This document shows positions 17,696 to 27,265 of a stretch of DNA of 64,000 nucleotides, in pieces. The stretch lies in the NCBI RefSeq assembly GCF_001666835.1, contig NZ_LZJF01000141.1:1-64000 (forward strand), read 5' to 3'. This stretch comes from Mycobacterium sp. E3251 (GTDB taxonomy: Bacteria; Actinomycetota; Actinomycetes; Mycobacteriales; Mycobacteriaceae). Numbering within the stretch: the first letter of the stretch is position 1; each line of letters opens with the position of its first letter. Both the position numbers and the translations under genes were made by a program. Below the pieces are notes generated by a model. It saw only the letters and a list, made by a program, of their open reading frames with translations, did not search any database and was not told the DNA's origin.

Positions 17696-19279
17696 GTGAC
17701 GGCACCTTTCGATTGGGAGTTCCCCTACGCGTGGCCGCGCAAGCCCATGCTGGCGGAAAACGTTGTGTGCACGTCACAACCGCTGGCAGCCCAAGCGGGC
17801 CTGCAGATGCTCGCCGAGGGAGGAACCGCGGTGGACGCGGCCATCGCCACCGCCATCGCGCTCACGGTGGTGGAGCCCGTCTCCAACGGCATCGGCTCGG
17901 ACGCCTTCGCCATCGTGTGGGACGGCCGGCAGTTGCACGGGCTTAATGCGTCTGGCCGTTCGCCCGCGGCCTGGACGCCGGAATACTTCGGCGGCAACGC
18001 CGTTCCCGTGGTCGGCTGGAATGCGGTCACCGTGCCGGGCGCGGTGTCGGCGTGGACCGAACTGCACGCCAAGTTCGGCAAGCTCGAGTTCGAAAAGCTC
18101 TTCGAGCCCGCAATCCGCTACGCCCGCAACGGTTTCCTGCTCTCACCGACCGTCGCGGAGCAATGGGCGGCGCAGATAGCGCTGTTCGAAAGGCAGCCCG
18201 GGTTCGCCGGCGCCTTCATGCCCGACGGGCGGGCGCCCGAACCCGGTGAGCGGTTCAGCTTTGCCGAACAGGCCACCACGCTCGAGAAGATCGCCGCAAC
18301 CAACGGCGACGCGTTCTACCGCGGAGAGCTGGCCGCTCAACTCGAGGCGCACGCGCTGGCCAACGACGGCGCGATGCGCGCCAGCGACCTCGCTGCTCAC
18401 CGCGCCGACTGGGTGGGCACCATCAGCGGCACCTATCGCGGGTACACCGTCCACGAGCTCCCGCCCAACGGTCACGGGATCGTGGCGCTGATCGCCCTGG
18501 GAATCCTGCAGCACTTCGACATGGGCTCGTTCCCAGTCGATTCCGCGGACAGCGTGCACCTGCAGATCGAGGCGGTGAAGCTGGCCTTTGCCGACGCGCA
18601 GGCCTACGTCGCCGACATCGAGCACATGCCGGTCCGCCCGGAACACCTGCTGGACGCCGACTACCTGAGGCAACGCGCGGCCCTGATCGATCGTGCCCGG
18701 GCGAGGCCGGCGTCAGCGGGCGCTCCGAGCGGGGGAACCGTGTACCTGACCGCCGCCGACGCCGCGGGGATGATGGTGTCGATGATCCAGTCGAACTACA
18801 TGGGGTTCGGGTCCGGTGTCGTGGTGCCGGGCACCGGGATAGCGCTGCAGAACCGTGGTGCGAATTTCGCTGCGGCCGAAGGACACCCGAACCGGGTTGG
18901 GCCGGCCAAACGGCCATACCACACGATCATCCCGGGCTTTGTCACCAAAGACGGCGCTCCCGTGATGAGCTTCGGCGTGATGGGCGGAACGATGCAGCCT
19001 CAGGGTCACACGCAGGTGATGGTGCGCATCGCCGACCATGGACAGAATCCGCAGGCCGCGTGTGACGGCCCGCGGTTTCGGTGGGTGCAGGGCATGCAGG
19101 TCAGCTGCGAGAAAGGCTTCCCGGCCGCGACGCTGGACGAGCTTCGCCGCCGCGGACATGACCTGGTTGCCGTGGACGACTACAACCAGTTCGGCAGCTG
19201 CCAGGCGATTTGGCGGCTCGACGGCGGCTATTTCGCGGCGAGCGATCCCCGCCGCGACGGCCAGGCCGCGGGTTTCTAG
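17696..19279 (+). CDS. ggtA: Gamma-glutamyltransferase / glutathione hydrolase-type Ntn hydrolase
   Basis: A 527-residue proenzyme from the GTG at 17696. N-terminal [25 protein letters not shown] is typical of GGTs. The self-cleavage site is SGGTVYLT, with Thr348 the predicted N-terminal nucleophile of the small subunit; [20 protein letters not shown] and [12 protein letters not shown] follow as substrate-pocket motifs. The pattern is of the cytosolic 7-ACA-acylase-like GGT branch; no signal peptide is seen. Mycothiol-producing bacteria lack glutathione as the main thiol, so the true gamma-glutamyl substrate is unclear. Its stop shares CTAG with the purD stop. Confidence 0.92.
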   Translation: MTAPFDWEFPYAWPRKPMLAENVVCTSQPLAAQAGLQMLAEGGTAVDAAIATAIALTVVEPVSNGIGSDAFAIVWDGRQLHGLNASGRSPAAWTPEYFGGNAVPVVGWNAVTVPGAVSAWTELHAKFGKLEFEKLFEPAIRYARNGFLLSPTVAEQWAAQIALFERQPGFAGAFMPDGRAPEPGERFSFAEQATTLEKIAATNGDAFYRGELAAQLEAHALANDGAMRASDLAAHRADWVGTISGTYRGYTVHELPPNGHGIVALIALGILQHFDMGSFPVDSADSVHLQIEAVKLAFADAQAYVADIEHMPVRPEHLLDADYLRQRAALIDRARARPASAGAPSGGTVYLTAADAAGMMVSMIQSNYMGFGSGVVVPGTGIALQNRGANFAAAEGHPNRVGPAKRPYHTIIPGFVTKDGAPVMSFGVMGGTMQPQGHTQVMVRIADHGQNPQAACDGPRFRWVQGMQVSCEKGFPAATLDELRRRGHDLVAVDDYNQFGSCQAIWRLDGGYFAASDPRRDGQAAGF

Positions 19280-20544
19280 ACGTTGATCTTGCCCTCGGCC
19301 GCCAACAGCGCGATGTCGCTTCGAAAGTGGCTGCCCGGCAGTCGGATCGACCGCATCAGCTGGTAGGCCTGCGATCGCGCGGCGGCGAGGTCGGCGCCGG
19401 TGCCCACCACCGATAGCACGCGGCCACCCGACGAGATCACCTCGCCGTCATCGCGGCGCGCCGTGCCCGCGTGCAGCACCCCCTCGGCTTCCGAGCCGGC
19501 GACGACGTCCCCGACCCGAGGGCGCCCGGGATAATTCTCCGCCGCCAGCACCACCGTGACGGCCGCCCCCTTTTGCCAGCGCAGATCGCCGAAGTCGGCC
19601 AGCTTGCCGGTGCCCGCCGCGTACAGCAGCTGCCCGAGCGGCGATTCCAGCAGCGCCAGCACGGCCTGGGTCTCCGGATCGCCGAAGCGGCAGTTGAATT
19701 CGACCACGGCCGGACCGTTGGTGGTGATCGCAAGTCCGACGTACAACAACCCGCAGAACGGGCTGCCCCGCTGAACCATTTCCGCCGCAACGGGTTCCAC
19801 GATATTGCCGACGATGTCCCGGTATACCTCGTCGGGAAGCCACGGCACCGGCGCGTAGGCGCCCATGCCGCCGGTGTTGGGTCCGGTATCGCCGTCACCG
19901 ACACGCTTGAAGTCCTGCGCCGGCAGCAGCGGCACCACGGTCTCGCCGTCGACGACGCAGAACAGCGACACCTCCGGGCCGTCCAAATATGACTCCAGCA
20001 ACACCGGGTGGCCCGCCTCGAGCAGTCCGGCGGCGTGCGCGCGGGCGACGCCGCGGTCCGCGGTCACCACTACGCCCTTGCCCGCGGCCAGCCGGTCGTC
20101 CTTGACCACCCAGGCGGGGTCGCCCGCGGGAGGCCCGAACCGATCCAGGGCGGCGTCCAAATGCGCCGGGCTGTCAACGGTTTCGCTGGCCGCGGTGCGA
20201 ACTCCGGCCGCGGCCATGACCTCCTTGGCGAACGCCTTGGAGCCCTCGATGCGGGCGGCGTCCTTGCTGGGCCCGAAGCAGACGATGCCGGCGGCGCGCA
20301 GTGCGTCGGCCACCCCCAGCACCAACGGCACCTCGGGACCGATCACCACCAGGTCGGCACGCAGCTCGCGGGCCAGGGCGACTACGTCGGAACCCGACGT
20401 GATGTCGACGTCGTGCTGCTCGGCCACGCGGGCGGTACCGGCGTTGCCGGGAGCGACGAATAGTCCCGTGACCTGGGGGTCTTTCCGAAGCGCCAGCAAC
20501 AGCGCATGCTCTCGTGCACCCGAACCGATCACCAGAACTCGCAC
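19276..20544 (-). CDS. purD: Phosphoribosylamine-glycine ligase (GAR synthetase)
   Basis: A 422-residue ATP-grasp enzyme for the second step of purine synthesis. [19 protein letters not shown] is the N-terminal family start; [15 protein letters not shown] and [16 protein letters not shown] are ATP-grasp strands; [18 protein letters not shown] is the PurD signature. Starts at GTG. A MarR-type regulator ends 24 bases upstream on the same strand, so they could share a transcript. The 3' end overlaps ggtA by four bases. Confidence 0.97.
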   Translation of the reverse strand: MRVLVIGSGAREHALLLALRKDPQVTGLFVAPGNAGTARVAEQHDVDITSGSDVVALARELRADLVVIGPEVPLVLGVADALRAAGIVCFGPSKDAARIEGSKAFAKEVMAAAGVRTAASETVDSPAHLDAALDRFGPPAGDPAWVVKDDRLAAGKGVVVTADRGVARAHAAGLLEAGHPVLLESYLDGPEVSLFCVVDGETVVPLLPAQDFKRVGDGDTGPNTGGMGAYAPVPWLPDEVYRDIVGNIVEPVAAEMVQRGSPFCGLLYVGLAITTNGPAVVEFNCRFGDPETQAVLALLESPLGQLLYAAGTGKLADFGDLRWQKGAAVTVVLAAENYPGRPRVGDVVAGSEAEGVLHAGTARRDDGEVISSGGRVLSVVGTGADLAAARSQAYQLMRSIRLPGSHFRSDIALLAAEGKINV

Positions 20545-20568
20545 GACACGTCAGACTAGCCCAGGCGT

Positions 20569-21000
20569 TCAGACGATTCGCTCCAGCAGGCCTTTCAACT
20601 CTTTTTGCTGCGCCGCAGTGAGGCGTCCGAGACGCTTGTTGAACTCGTCGGACAGCAGCGCCAACCCGTCCGCGGCGGCCTTGCGCCCGGCGGGGGTGAG
20701 CAGTAGTCGATGTCGCCGCAGATCGGAGGCGTCGATCTCACGGCGCACAAATCCCGCGGCCTCGAGTCGTTTGAGGTAGACGGTGACCGTCGCCTTGGGC
20801 ATGCTCAACGTCGCCGCCAGTTCGGCGGGGTAGGGATGCTCGTCGATCTCGGCGAGCAGGAACAGCTCCTTGGATTCGAGCCCCAGCGCGCAGATGTCGG
20901 CCTCCGCGCACGAGATGACCGACAGCAGCACGCGGTAGTTCAACGACCAGATCTTGGCCGCGTCGATCGCCGGCATCGACTTGCCCGATCGTTCAGACAT
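20569..21000 (-). CDS. MarR-family transcriptional regulator
   Basis: A 143-residue winged-helix protein: PYPAELAATLSMPKATVTVY is the recognition helix-turn-helix, and VRREIDASDLRRHRLLLTPAG is the wing typical of MarR proteins. One cysteine pair region (ISCAEADICALG) could sense oxidants or ligands, which is inference. It is divergent from an aldo/keto reductase with a 59-base AT-rich gap holding repeats, the common layout for MarR autoregulation and control of a neighbouring oxidoreductase. Confidence 0.88.
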   Translation of the reverse strand: MSERSGKSMPAIDAAKIWSLNYRVLLSVISCAEADICALGLESKELFLLAEIDEHPYPAELAATLSMPKATVTVYLKRLEAAGFVRREIDASDLRRHRLLLTPAGRKAAADGLALLSDEFNKRLGRLTAAQQKELKGLLERIV

Positions 21001-21059
21001 GAACTAGTTTAGGATGGAACAATCCCATAATCGAACAATTTACCAGGAAGGCGGCCCTC
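21001..21059. promoter_or_regulatory. Divergent promoter/operator region between MarR and aldo/keto reductase
   Basis: The gap is AT-rich against the surrounding DNA. It contains the perfect 8-bp palindrome AACTAGTT (21002-21009) and two direct copies of GAACAAT at 21017-21023 and 21033-21039, 16 bases apart, plus a GAAGG-type ribosome site before the reductase. These are candidate MarR sites; binding is inferred. Confidence 0.45.
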
Positions 21060-22145
21060 ATGCCCCTGGATCAGTACGTGACACTCGGACGCTCCGGATT
21101 GCGCGTCAGCCGGTTGTGCCTGGGCGCCATGACGTTCGGCGAAGACCTCGGCTGGGGCACCAGTGTCGAAGAGTCCCAACAAATCATCGACCGTTACACC
21201 GAACTTGGCGGCAACTTCATCGACACCGCCAACTTTTACACCCGAAGCCATTCCGAGAAGATCATCGGCGACCACATCGGTCGCAACACCGCCCGCCGGG
21301 ACCGCTTGGTGATAGCCACTAAATTCAGCGGCAACCTGTATCCGGGTGATCCCAACGGAGGTGGCTCCGGCCGTAAGTCCCTGATCAACGCTTGCGAGAA
21401 CTCCCTGCGGCGCCTGCAAACCGATTACATCGACATGTACTGGCTGCACATTTGGGACGTGAACACTCCGATCGACGAGACGATGTCGGCGCTCGACGAC
21501 CTCGTCCGCGCCGGAAAGGTCCGCTACATCGGCGTTTCGGACACCCCGGCGTGGAAGATCGCCGAGGCCAACCTCATCGCCCGGTTCCGCGGCTGGTCGA
21601 GCTTCGTCGGCCTGCAGGTCGAGTACTCGCTGTTGGAACGCTTCATCGAACAAGAACTGGCCCCGATGGCAGCGGAGTTCGGGCTCGGCATCACGCCCTG
21701 GTCGCCGCTGAAGAGTGGCGTGCTCAGCGGAAAGTACACCCGAGCCAATGCCGGCCAACGCGGCGCCGATCGCGGCGCGATGGTCGACGCATTCCTCAAC
21801 GAGAAGACCTATGCGCTGATCGACGAACTCGAAGGCATCGCGAAGGCGCACGAGACGAACGTCGCCAGCGTCGCACTGGCCTGGGTGCTCGCGCAGCCCG
21901 CCGTCTCCTCGGTCATCATCGGGGCGCGCAGGCTCTCGCAACTCGAGGACAACGTCCGCGCCGTCGACGCGAACCTCAGCGCCGATGAACTGGCCCGGCT
22001 AACCGCGCTGACCAAGCCGAAATTCGGGTTCCCGCACAACATGCTGGAGATGGCGCCCGGCATCATCAACGGCGGAACGTCGGTCAACGGCGGCCGTGCG
22101 CCGATCTCCGAGTACGTGATGCCCGAAGGTGGCCGGCCTTACTGA
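21060..22145 (+). CDS. Aldo/keto reductase
   Basis: A 361-residue TIM-barrel NADP-type oxidoreductase. The tetrad is visible as the Asp/Tyr of NFIDTANFYT, the Lys of VIATKFSG and the His of MYWLHIWD. GITPWSPLKSGVLSGKY and SSVIIGARRLSQLEDN form the cofactor phosphate-binding end of the barrel, similar to the YajO/Tas-like subgroup. The final approximately 45 residues extend beyond the usual barrel. Controlled most likely by the divergent MarR gene. Substrate unknown. Confidence 0.9.
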   Translation: MPLDQYVTLGRSGLRVSRLCLGAMTFGEDLGWGTSVEESQQIIDRYTELGGNFIDTANFYTRSHSEKIIGDHIGRNTARRDRLVIATKFSGNLYPGDPNGGGSGRKSLINACENSLRRLQTDYIDMYWLHIWDVNTPIDETMSALDDLVRAGKVRYIGVSDTPAWKIAEANLIARFRGWSSFVGLQVEYSLLERFIEQELAPMAAEFGLGITPWSPLKSGVLSGKYTRANAGQRGADRGAMVDAFLNEKTYALIDELEGIAKAHETNVASVALAWVLAQPAVSSVIIGARRLSQLEDNVRAVDANLSADELARLTALTKPKFGFPHNMLEMAPGIINGGTSVNGGRAPISEYVMPEGGRPY

Positions 22146-22152
22146 TACCTGC

Positions 22153-23361
22153 TCAGCCGAGGCCCTGATAGATCAGCCGGGTGTATTTGCGCGTGCGCTC
22201 GGTTCCGGCCGAAGTGACTTGCCCCATCTTGTTCATCACATAAGCGAATGTGGTGCGCCGGTCGGGGTGCATGACCGCCATGGAGCCGCCCCAGCCGCCC
22301 CAGTAGCAGACCCTCTCGTCGGGAATGTCGGGCACCGCCTCCGGATGGGGCAGGGCGAATCCGATGCCCCACCGTGCAGGCATGGCCAGCACCAGGTCGG
22401 TGCCGATGGCCTGCTCCTCGAAGATCAGGTCGATGGTGTCGGGGCCGAGGATCTGTATCCCACTGGCCATGCCGCCCAACGCGATTGGCGAGAGAGCACG
22501 GACCAGTGAACGGGCGTTGGCGTGTCCATTGGCCGAGCCGATCTCCGCGCGGCGCCATGCGGTCGTCTCGGCTGCCAGCGCGGTTTCCGAAGCCGGCGGA
22601 ATGGCGGCGAACGTCTTGTACATCGGATGGTCATGGGGAATCGCGTCGAGCGGGACGTCCAGCGGCGGGGGCGGAACCAGTTCGGCGATGCGGTGGTCGT
22701 CCTCGGGCCGCGCACCGATCTGCAAATCAGCGCCCAGCGGCTCGGCTAGCTCCCGCTGCACAAACTGCTTCAGCGTCGTGCCGGTGACCCGGCGGACGAT
22801 CTCGCCTACGAGGTGGCCGATGGTCACGGCGTGGTAGCCGGAGGCAGTGCCGGGTGGCCACCACGGCGCCTGAGCTGCAAGTTGGGAAGTGGCTTTCTTC
22901 CAGTCGTAGACGTCCTCGAGGGTGAAGGGCATCTCCCAGCCGGACACCCCGGAGGTATGGCTGAGGATGTGGCGCACTTCGATGTCCTGCTTCCCGTTCG
23001 CGGCGAACTCGGGCCAGTACTTCGCCACCGGGGCAAACGGATCGATGAGACCGCGGTCGACGAGCATCAGCGCCGCCAAAGCGGTGACATTTTTTGTGGA
23101 CGAGAAGACGTTGACGATCGTGTCTTCCGACCATTCACGGGTTTTCGCCTTATCGGCATGTCCGCCCCAGATGTCCACGACGAGCTCACCGTCGACATCG
23201 ATGGCGATCGCGGCACCGAGTTCGCCGCCGGTCGTGACCTCCTCGGCCAGGGCGGCGACGAGATCCTCGAAGCGGCTGTCGTAGTGGCCGTGGAGCACAC
23301 CCGTCGTGAAGTGCGCGTCGATCGAGTCGCGGCCGCCGGCAATGCCTGTCTGGCTGTTCAT
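22153..23361 (-). CDS. Beta-lactamase-fold serine hydrolase/esterase (EstB-like, class C fold)
   Basis: A 402-residue protein. The active-site serine and lysine lie in NVFSSTKNVTAL (SxxK), the catalytic tyrosine in ASGYHAVTIG (YxA, as in EstB-type esterases), and WGGWGGSMAV near the C-terminus stands where KTG lies in beta-lactamases. No signal peptide. The start at 23361 is fixed by a strong GAGGAGG ribosome site 8 bases upstream; the longer open frame lacks one. Mycobacteria carry many such Lip/esterase paralogues. Divergent from the cyclase-LuxR gene, convergent with the reductase. Confidence 0.88.
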   Translation of the reverse strand: MNSQTGIAGGRDSIDAHFTTGVLHGHYDSRFEDLVAALAEEVTTGGELGAAIAIDVDGELVVDIWGGHADKAKTREWSEDTIVNVFSSTKNVTALAALMLVDRGLIDPFAPVAKYWPEFAANGKQDIEVRHILSHTSGVSGWEMPFTLEDVYDWKKATSQLAAQAPWWPPGTASGYHAVTIGHLVGEIVRRVTGTTLKQFVQRELAEPLGADLQIGARPEDDHRIAELVPPPPLDVPLDAIPHDHPMYKTFAAIPPASETALAAETTAWRRAEIGSANGHANARSLVRALSPIALGGMASGIQILGPDTIDLIFEEQAIGTDLVLAMPARWGIGFALPHPEAVPDIPDERVCYWGGWGGSMAVMHPDRRTTFAYVMNKMGQVTSAGTERTRKYTRLIYQGLG

Positions 23362-23513
23362 CTGTGACCTCCTCGAGTCCATGAACTCACTGTGGGACGT
23401 GGGAAGCCGAAGAACATTGGTCAAAGGGCCTAGATTCCGGTCGGTGCGGCCGGCTGGGCATATAGGCGTTTCTGCTGATGTTTGCTGCATGCGATTGACT
23501 CACGCTGGCTAAC

Positions 23514-26500
23514 ATGACTGAGACCGAGCGGTGCGTCGATACGCCGCGATTGAACTGGAGCGATTTGGCTTTGAGCGAGCTCCCGACGGGGACGGTGACG
23601 TTGCTGCTGGCCGACGTCGAGGGCTCGACGCGGTTGTGGCAGACCCAGCCCGGCGAAATGCGCGCCGCAATTGCGCTCTTGGACCGAGCAGTATCGGACC
23701 TGGTGGCCAAGCACAACGGAGTGCGCCCGGTCGAGCAAGGCGAGGGCGACAGCTTCGTTGTCGCCTTCGCCCGCGCCAGCGACGCCGTCGCATTTGCGCT
23801 GGACCTGCAACTCACGATGCTTTCCCCGATCCATCTGCGAATCGGCGTCCATACCGGCGAGGTGCAACTGCGCGACGAGGCAAACTACATCGGACCGACC
23901 ATCAACCGCGCCGCGCGGCTGCGCGACCTGGCTCACGGCGGACAGACGGTCCTGTCCGCCACGACAAGCGATCTGCTCGCCGACGGGCTGCCGGCCGACG
24001 CGTGGCTGCTTGACCTCGGCATCCACGCATTGCGGGACCTCCCCCGACCGGAACGGGTCACGCAGCTATGCCATGCCGACCTCCGCAACGACTTCCCCCC
24101 GCTACGCGCACCGAAAAGCACCGGCTCGAACCATCTCCCGCCGCAACTCACGAGTTTCGTCGGCCGCGACGCCGAAATAGACACCGTTCGGCGGCTCATC
24201 GCCGACAACCGGTTGGTGACCCTCACCGGCGCCGGTGGCGTCGGGAAGACGCGGCTGGCGCTACAGGTCGCAGCCAAGGCGGACGGCGATTTCGCGGACG
24301 GGGTGTGGTACGCCGACCTCGCCCCCATCACCACCCCCGACGTTGTGCCGCTCGCGGTGACGCGCGCGTTGGGGCTGCCCGACCAGGCCGGGCGTTCGAC
24401 GATGGACACCCTGACCCGTGCCATCGCGGGTCGGCACATGCTGCTCGTGTTGGACAACTGCGAACACGTAATCGACGCCGCCGCGGCGATGGTCCTCGCG
24501 CTGCTGGGTGCCTGTTCCGCCGTCCGGATCCTCGCCACCAGCCGGGAACCGATCCGGGTGGCAGGAGAGACCGCCTGGGGGGTGCCCTCCCTGTCTCTCA
24601 GCGACGAGGCGGTGGCGTTGTTCATCGACCGCGCCCGCCATGTACGCTCGGATTTCAGTGTGACCGAAGGTCATTCGGCCACGGTGACCGAGATCTGCCG
24701 ACGCCTGGACGGCATACCCCTGGCGATCGAGCTGGCTGCCGCACGGGTACGTGCGCTGTCGTTGACACAGATTCTCGACAGCCTGCATGACCGGTTCCGG
24801 CTGCTGACCGGCGGGGCGCGAACGGCGGTACGCCGCCAGCAGACGCTGCGCGCGTCAGTCGACTGGTCGCACGCGCTGCTCACCGAGCCCGAACGGGTCC
24901 TCTTCCGCCGCGCGGCGGTGTTCCTTGGCGGATTCGACCTCAATGCGGCGCAAGCGGTTTGCGCCGAGGGCGAGATCGAGCGCTACCAAACCCTCGATCA
25001 GCTCACGCTGCTCATCGACAAGTCACTCATCGCCATCGAAGACGGCGACCTAGGGTCGCGATACCGGATGCTGGAGACGGTTCGCCAGTATGCGCTGGAG
25101 AAGCTCGGCGAGGCCGGCGAGGCCGACGCGGTGCGCGCCCGCCACCGCGACCACTATGCGGCGCTCGCGGCGGAACTCGACGCGCCAGGGCGCATCGATC
25201 ATCAGAGCCGGATCGAGCAGGCCACGGTCGAGATGGACAACCTGCGTGCGGCATTCGCCTGGTGTCGTGAAAACAACGAGATCCCGGCGGCTTTGCACCT
25301 CGCATCGGCGTTGCAAACGCTGTGGACCACTCGCGGCCGCGTGCGGGAGGGAACTGCCTGGTTCGACGCGGCGCTCGCTGACGCCGCCGCGCACGGCGTG
25401 GAGGTGCCGCTCCCCATTCGGGCCCGAGCACTCGCGGACAAAGCCACACTCGAGGGCGCGCAAACCATCCACGAAAACATGGACGAGGCGTTGGAGGCGT
25501 TGGCGCTCGCCCGCGAAATCGGCGAGCCGGCGCTGCTGGTTCGCGCGCTCGCCGGTTGCGGGATTATCTTCGCCTACGACGCGGTTGCTGCCGACACCTA
25601 TTTCAGGGAAGCGCTCGGACTTGCCCGCATGGTGGGCGACGACTGGAGTTTGAGCCAGATCCTGGCGTTTCAAGCCTTCGCGGCGGTCACGGGCAAAGGC
25701 GACCCGATCGAGGCGCGCGCCGCAGGCGAAGAAGGCCGCGACATCGCTGACGCGATCGGCGACGGCTACGCCTCTCGCGGGTGCCGGTGGTGTATCGGGT
25801 TGTCGCAGTGGTGGGAAGGCGATCTGGCCGGGGCCGTAGCACAATTCCGGGAGCTGGTCGCCGAGTCTGGTGCCGCCCACGACGAAACGTGGCGGATGGC
25901 CAGTCTGGTCAGCCTCGGCCACATGCTCGCCTATACCGGCGACACCGCTTCGGCCCGGGCCGCCGCGGATGCGGCCGTGGAAGCCGCCCGCGACCTCGGT
26001 TCGTTCAACCAGGGTTACGCCTACGCGGCTTTGGCCGATGCGGCGCTGGCGGCGGGTGATGTTGCCGCATCCGCGAGCGCCGCCGACGCGGCGTGGCAGC
26101 GCTTGAAGGTTCAACCCGAACTGGCTGTCGTCAACGTCATTCCGCTGGCGGAGATCGCGCTGGCATTGGCGGACCTGACGGGGGCGCGCCGTTGGGCCGA
26201 CGATGCCATAGCTGTAGCCCCCGGCGCGCATCGGGCATTCGCACTGACCAAGCGCGCCCGCGTCGCGATCGCGCAAAGCGATTGCGAGCAGGCGCAACGC
26301 GACGCGCACGATGCGTTGAGCGCAGCGGTGGACCTCAACGCGCACTTCGTCATTCCCGAGGTCTTCGAATGCCTCGCGACACTTGCCATTGGTGGCGGTG
26401 CGAACCGAGAAGCCGCACGCCTGCTGGGAACGGCAAAGGCGCTACGCGACCGCACCGGTTATGTGCGCTTCAAGATCTACGACGATGCCCACGAGGCTTC

Positions 26501-26825
26501 TGTGGCCGGCCTGCAGGAGGCTATGGGCGACAAAGACTTCGAAGAGGCATGGGCCGAAGGGGAGGCGCTGTCCGTGACGGAGGCGATCGCATATGCACGA
26601 CGCGGACGCGGTGAGCGCAAACGGCCGGCGACCGGCTGGGCGTCACTGACCCCCGCCGAGATCAACGTGGTGAAACTCGTGAGCGAAGGGCTACCAAACA
26701 AGGACATCGCCGCGCGCCTCTTCGTCTCGGCACGCACCGTGCAAGCGCATCTCAGCCATGTCTACTCCAAACTGGGCGTCAGCTCGAGAGTGCAGCTGGC
26801 GCAGGAGGCTTCGCGCCACGCCTAG
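23514..26825 (+). CDS. Class III nucleotide cyclase - NB-ARC-type ATPase - LuxR regulator
   Basis: A 1103-residue fusion. Residues about 25-165 form a class III cyclase: Asp34 in LLLADVEGSTR and Asp79 in QGEGDSFVVAF are the metal ligands, and Asn131/Arg135 in INRAAR stabilise the transition state. The substrate-specifying Lys and Asp are replaced by Gln75 and Asn124. Residues 239-246 (GAGGVGKT) are the P-loop of an NB-ARC/STAND ATPase (LLVLDNCEHV Walker B), followed by TPR-like helices and a C-terminal LuxR helix-turn-helix (LTPAEINVVKLVSEGLPNKD). Same architecture as M. tuberculosis Rv0386/Rv1358/Rv2488c. Stop shares CTAG with the next gene. Confidence 0.93.
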   Translation: MTETERCVDTPRLNWSDLALSELPTGTVTLLLADVEGSTRLWQTQPGEMRAAIALLDRAVSDLVAKHNGVRPVEQGEGDSFVVAFARASDAVAFALDLQLTMLSPIHLRIGVHTGEVQLRDEANYIGPTINRAARLRDLAHGGQTVLSATTSDLLADGLPADAWLLDLGIHALRDLPRPERVTQLCHADLRNDFPPLRAPKSTGSNHLPPQLTSFVGRDAEIDTVRRLIADNRLVTLTGAGGVGKTRLALQVAAKADGDFADGVWYADLAPITTPDVVPLAVTRALGLPDQAGRSTMDTLTRAIAGRHMLLVLDNCEHVIDAAAAMVLALLGACSAVRILATSREPIRVAGETAWGVPSLSLSDEAVALFIDRARHVRSDFSVTEGHSATVTEICRRLDGIPLAIELAAARVRALSLTQILDSLHDRFRLLTGGARTAVRRQQTLRASVDWSHALLTEPERVLFRRAAVFLGGFDLNAAQAVCAEGEIERYQTLDQLTLLIDKSLIAIEDGDLGSRYRMLETVRQYALEKLGEAGEADAVRARHRDHYAALAAELDAPGRIDHQSRIEQATVEMDNLRAAFAWCRENNEIPAALHLASALQTLWTTRGRVREGTAWFDAALADAAAHGVEVPLPIRARALADKATLEGAQTIHENMDEALEALALAREIGEPALLVRALAGCGIIFAYDAVAADTYFREALGLARMVGDDWSLSQILAFQAFAAVTGKGDPIEARAAGEEGRDIADAIGDGYASRGCRWCIGLSQWWEGDLAGAVAQFRELVAESGAAHDETWRMASLVSLGHMLAYTGDTASARAAADAAVEAARDLGSFNQGYAYAALADAALAAGDVAASASAADAAWQRLKVQPELAVVNVIPLAEIALALADLTGARRWADDAIAVAPGAHRAFALTKRARVAIAQSDCEQAQRDAHDALSAAVDLNAHFVIPEVFECLATLAIGGGANREAARLLGTAKALRDRTGYVRFKIYDDAHEASVAGLQEAMGDKDFEEAWAEGEALSVTEAIAYARRGRGERKRPATGWASLTPAEINVVKLVSEGLPNKDIAARLFVSARTVQAHLSHVYSKLGVSSRVQLAQEASRHA

Positions 26826-27265
26826 TCGGCGGCCTTGTCCCCGGAGTGCATCTTCAACGCGGCGTCAACGTTGGCCTTCTTGTCCTCTCCGGCACCCTTC
26901 GCGGCGGCCTTCTTCCGCTTCGCGACGACGGCGTCGACGGCACCGTTGAGCGCGGAACCGAGGGGGAACCCGAGGTAGTGGGTGAGAAAGACGGCCATCT
27001 CCTTGAGCTCCGTCTCGGTGAGCTCCCCGTTGAGCAACGCGGCGTTGATCTGAATCTCGGCCAGGTCGCGGTTGCCGATCGCGGTCACTGCCGTCAACGT
27101 CATGATGCGCTTGTCGCGCATCGACAATCCCGGTCGCGTCCAGATGCTGCCGAACAAGTGGTCGACGGTCAGGTCGAAGTAAGCGTCGCCCTCGATGTTG
27201 GGCATCTCCCAGCCGTAGACCTCGTTCATCTTCGCGAGGCCCTTGCGGCGAAGTTCGTCCATCAC
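26822..27265 (-). CDS. Carboxymuconolactone-decarboxylase-like protein (Rv0771-like)
   Basis: A 147-residue CMD-fold protein. DHLFGSIWTRPGLSMRDKRI and LTAVTAIGNRDLAEIQINAAL are the conserved helices of the gamma-carboxymuconolactone decarboxylase family. There is no cysteine at all, so it cannot be an AhpD-type peroxidase. The C-terminus is Lys/Ala-rich (KRKKAAAKGAGEDKK). The start (GTG 27265 or ATG 27262) overlaps the upstream dehydrogenase stop. It is the last gene of the aldA-SDR-HIBADH-CMD operon. Confidence 0.88.
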   Translation of the reverse strand: MMDELRRKGLAKMNEVYGWEMPNIEGDAYFDLTVDHLFGSIWTRPGLSMRDKRIMTLTAVTAIGNRDLAEIQINAALLNGELTETELKEMAVFLTHYLGFPLGSALNGAVDAVVAKRKKAAAKGAGEDKKANVDAALKMHSGDKAAD

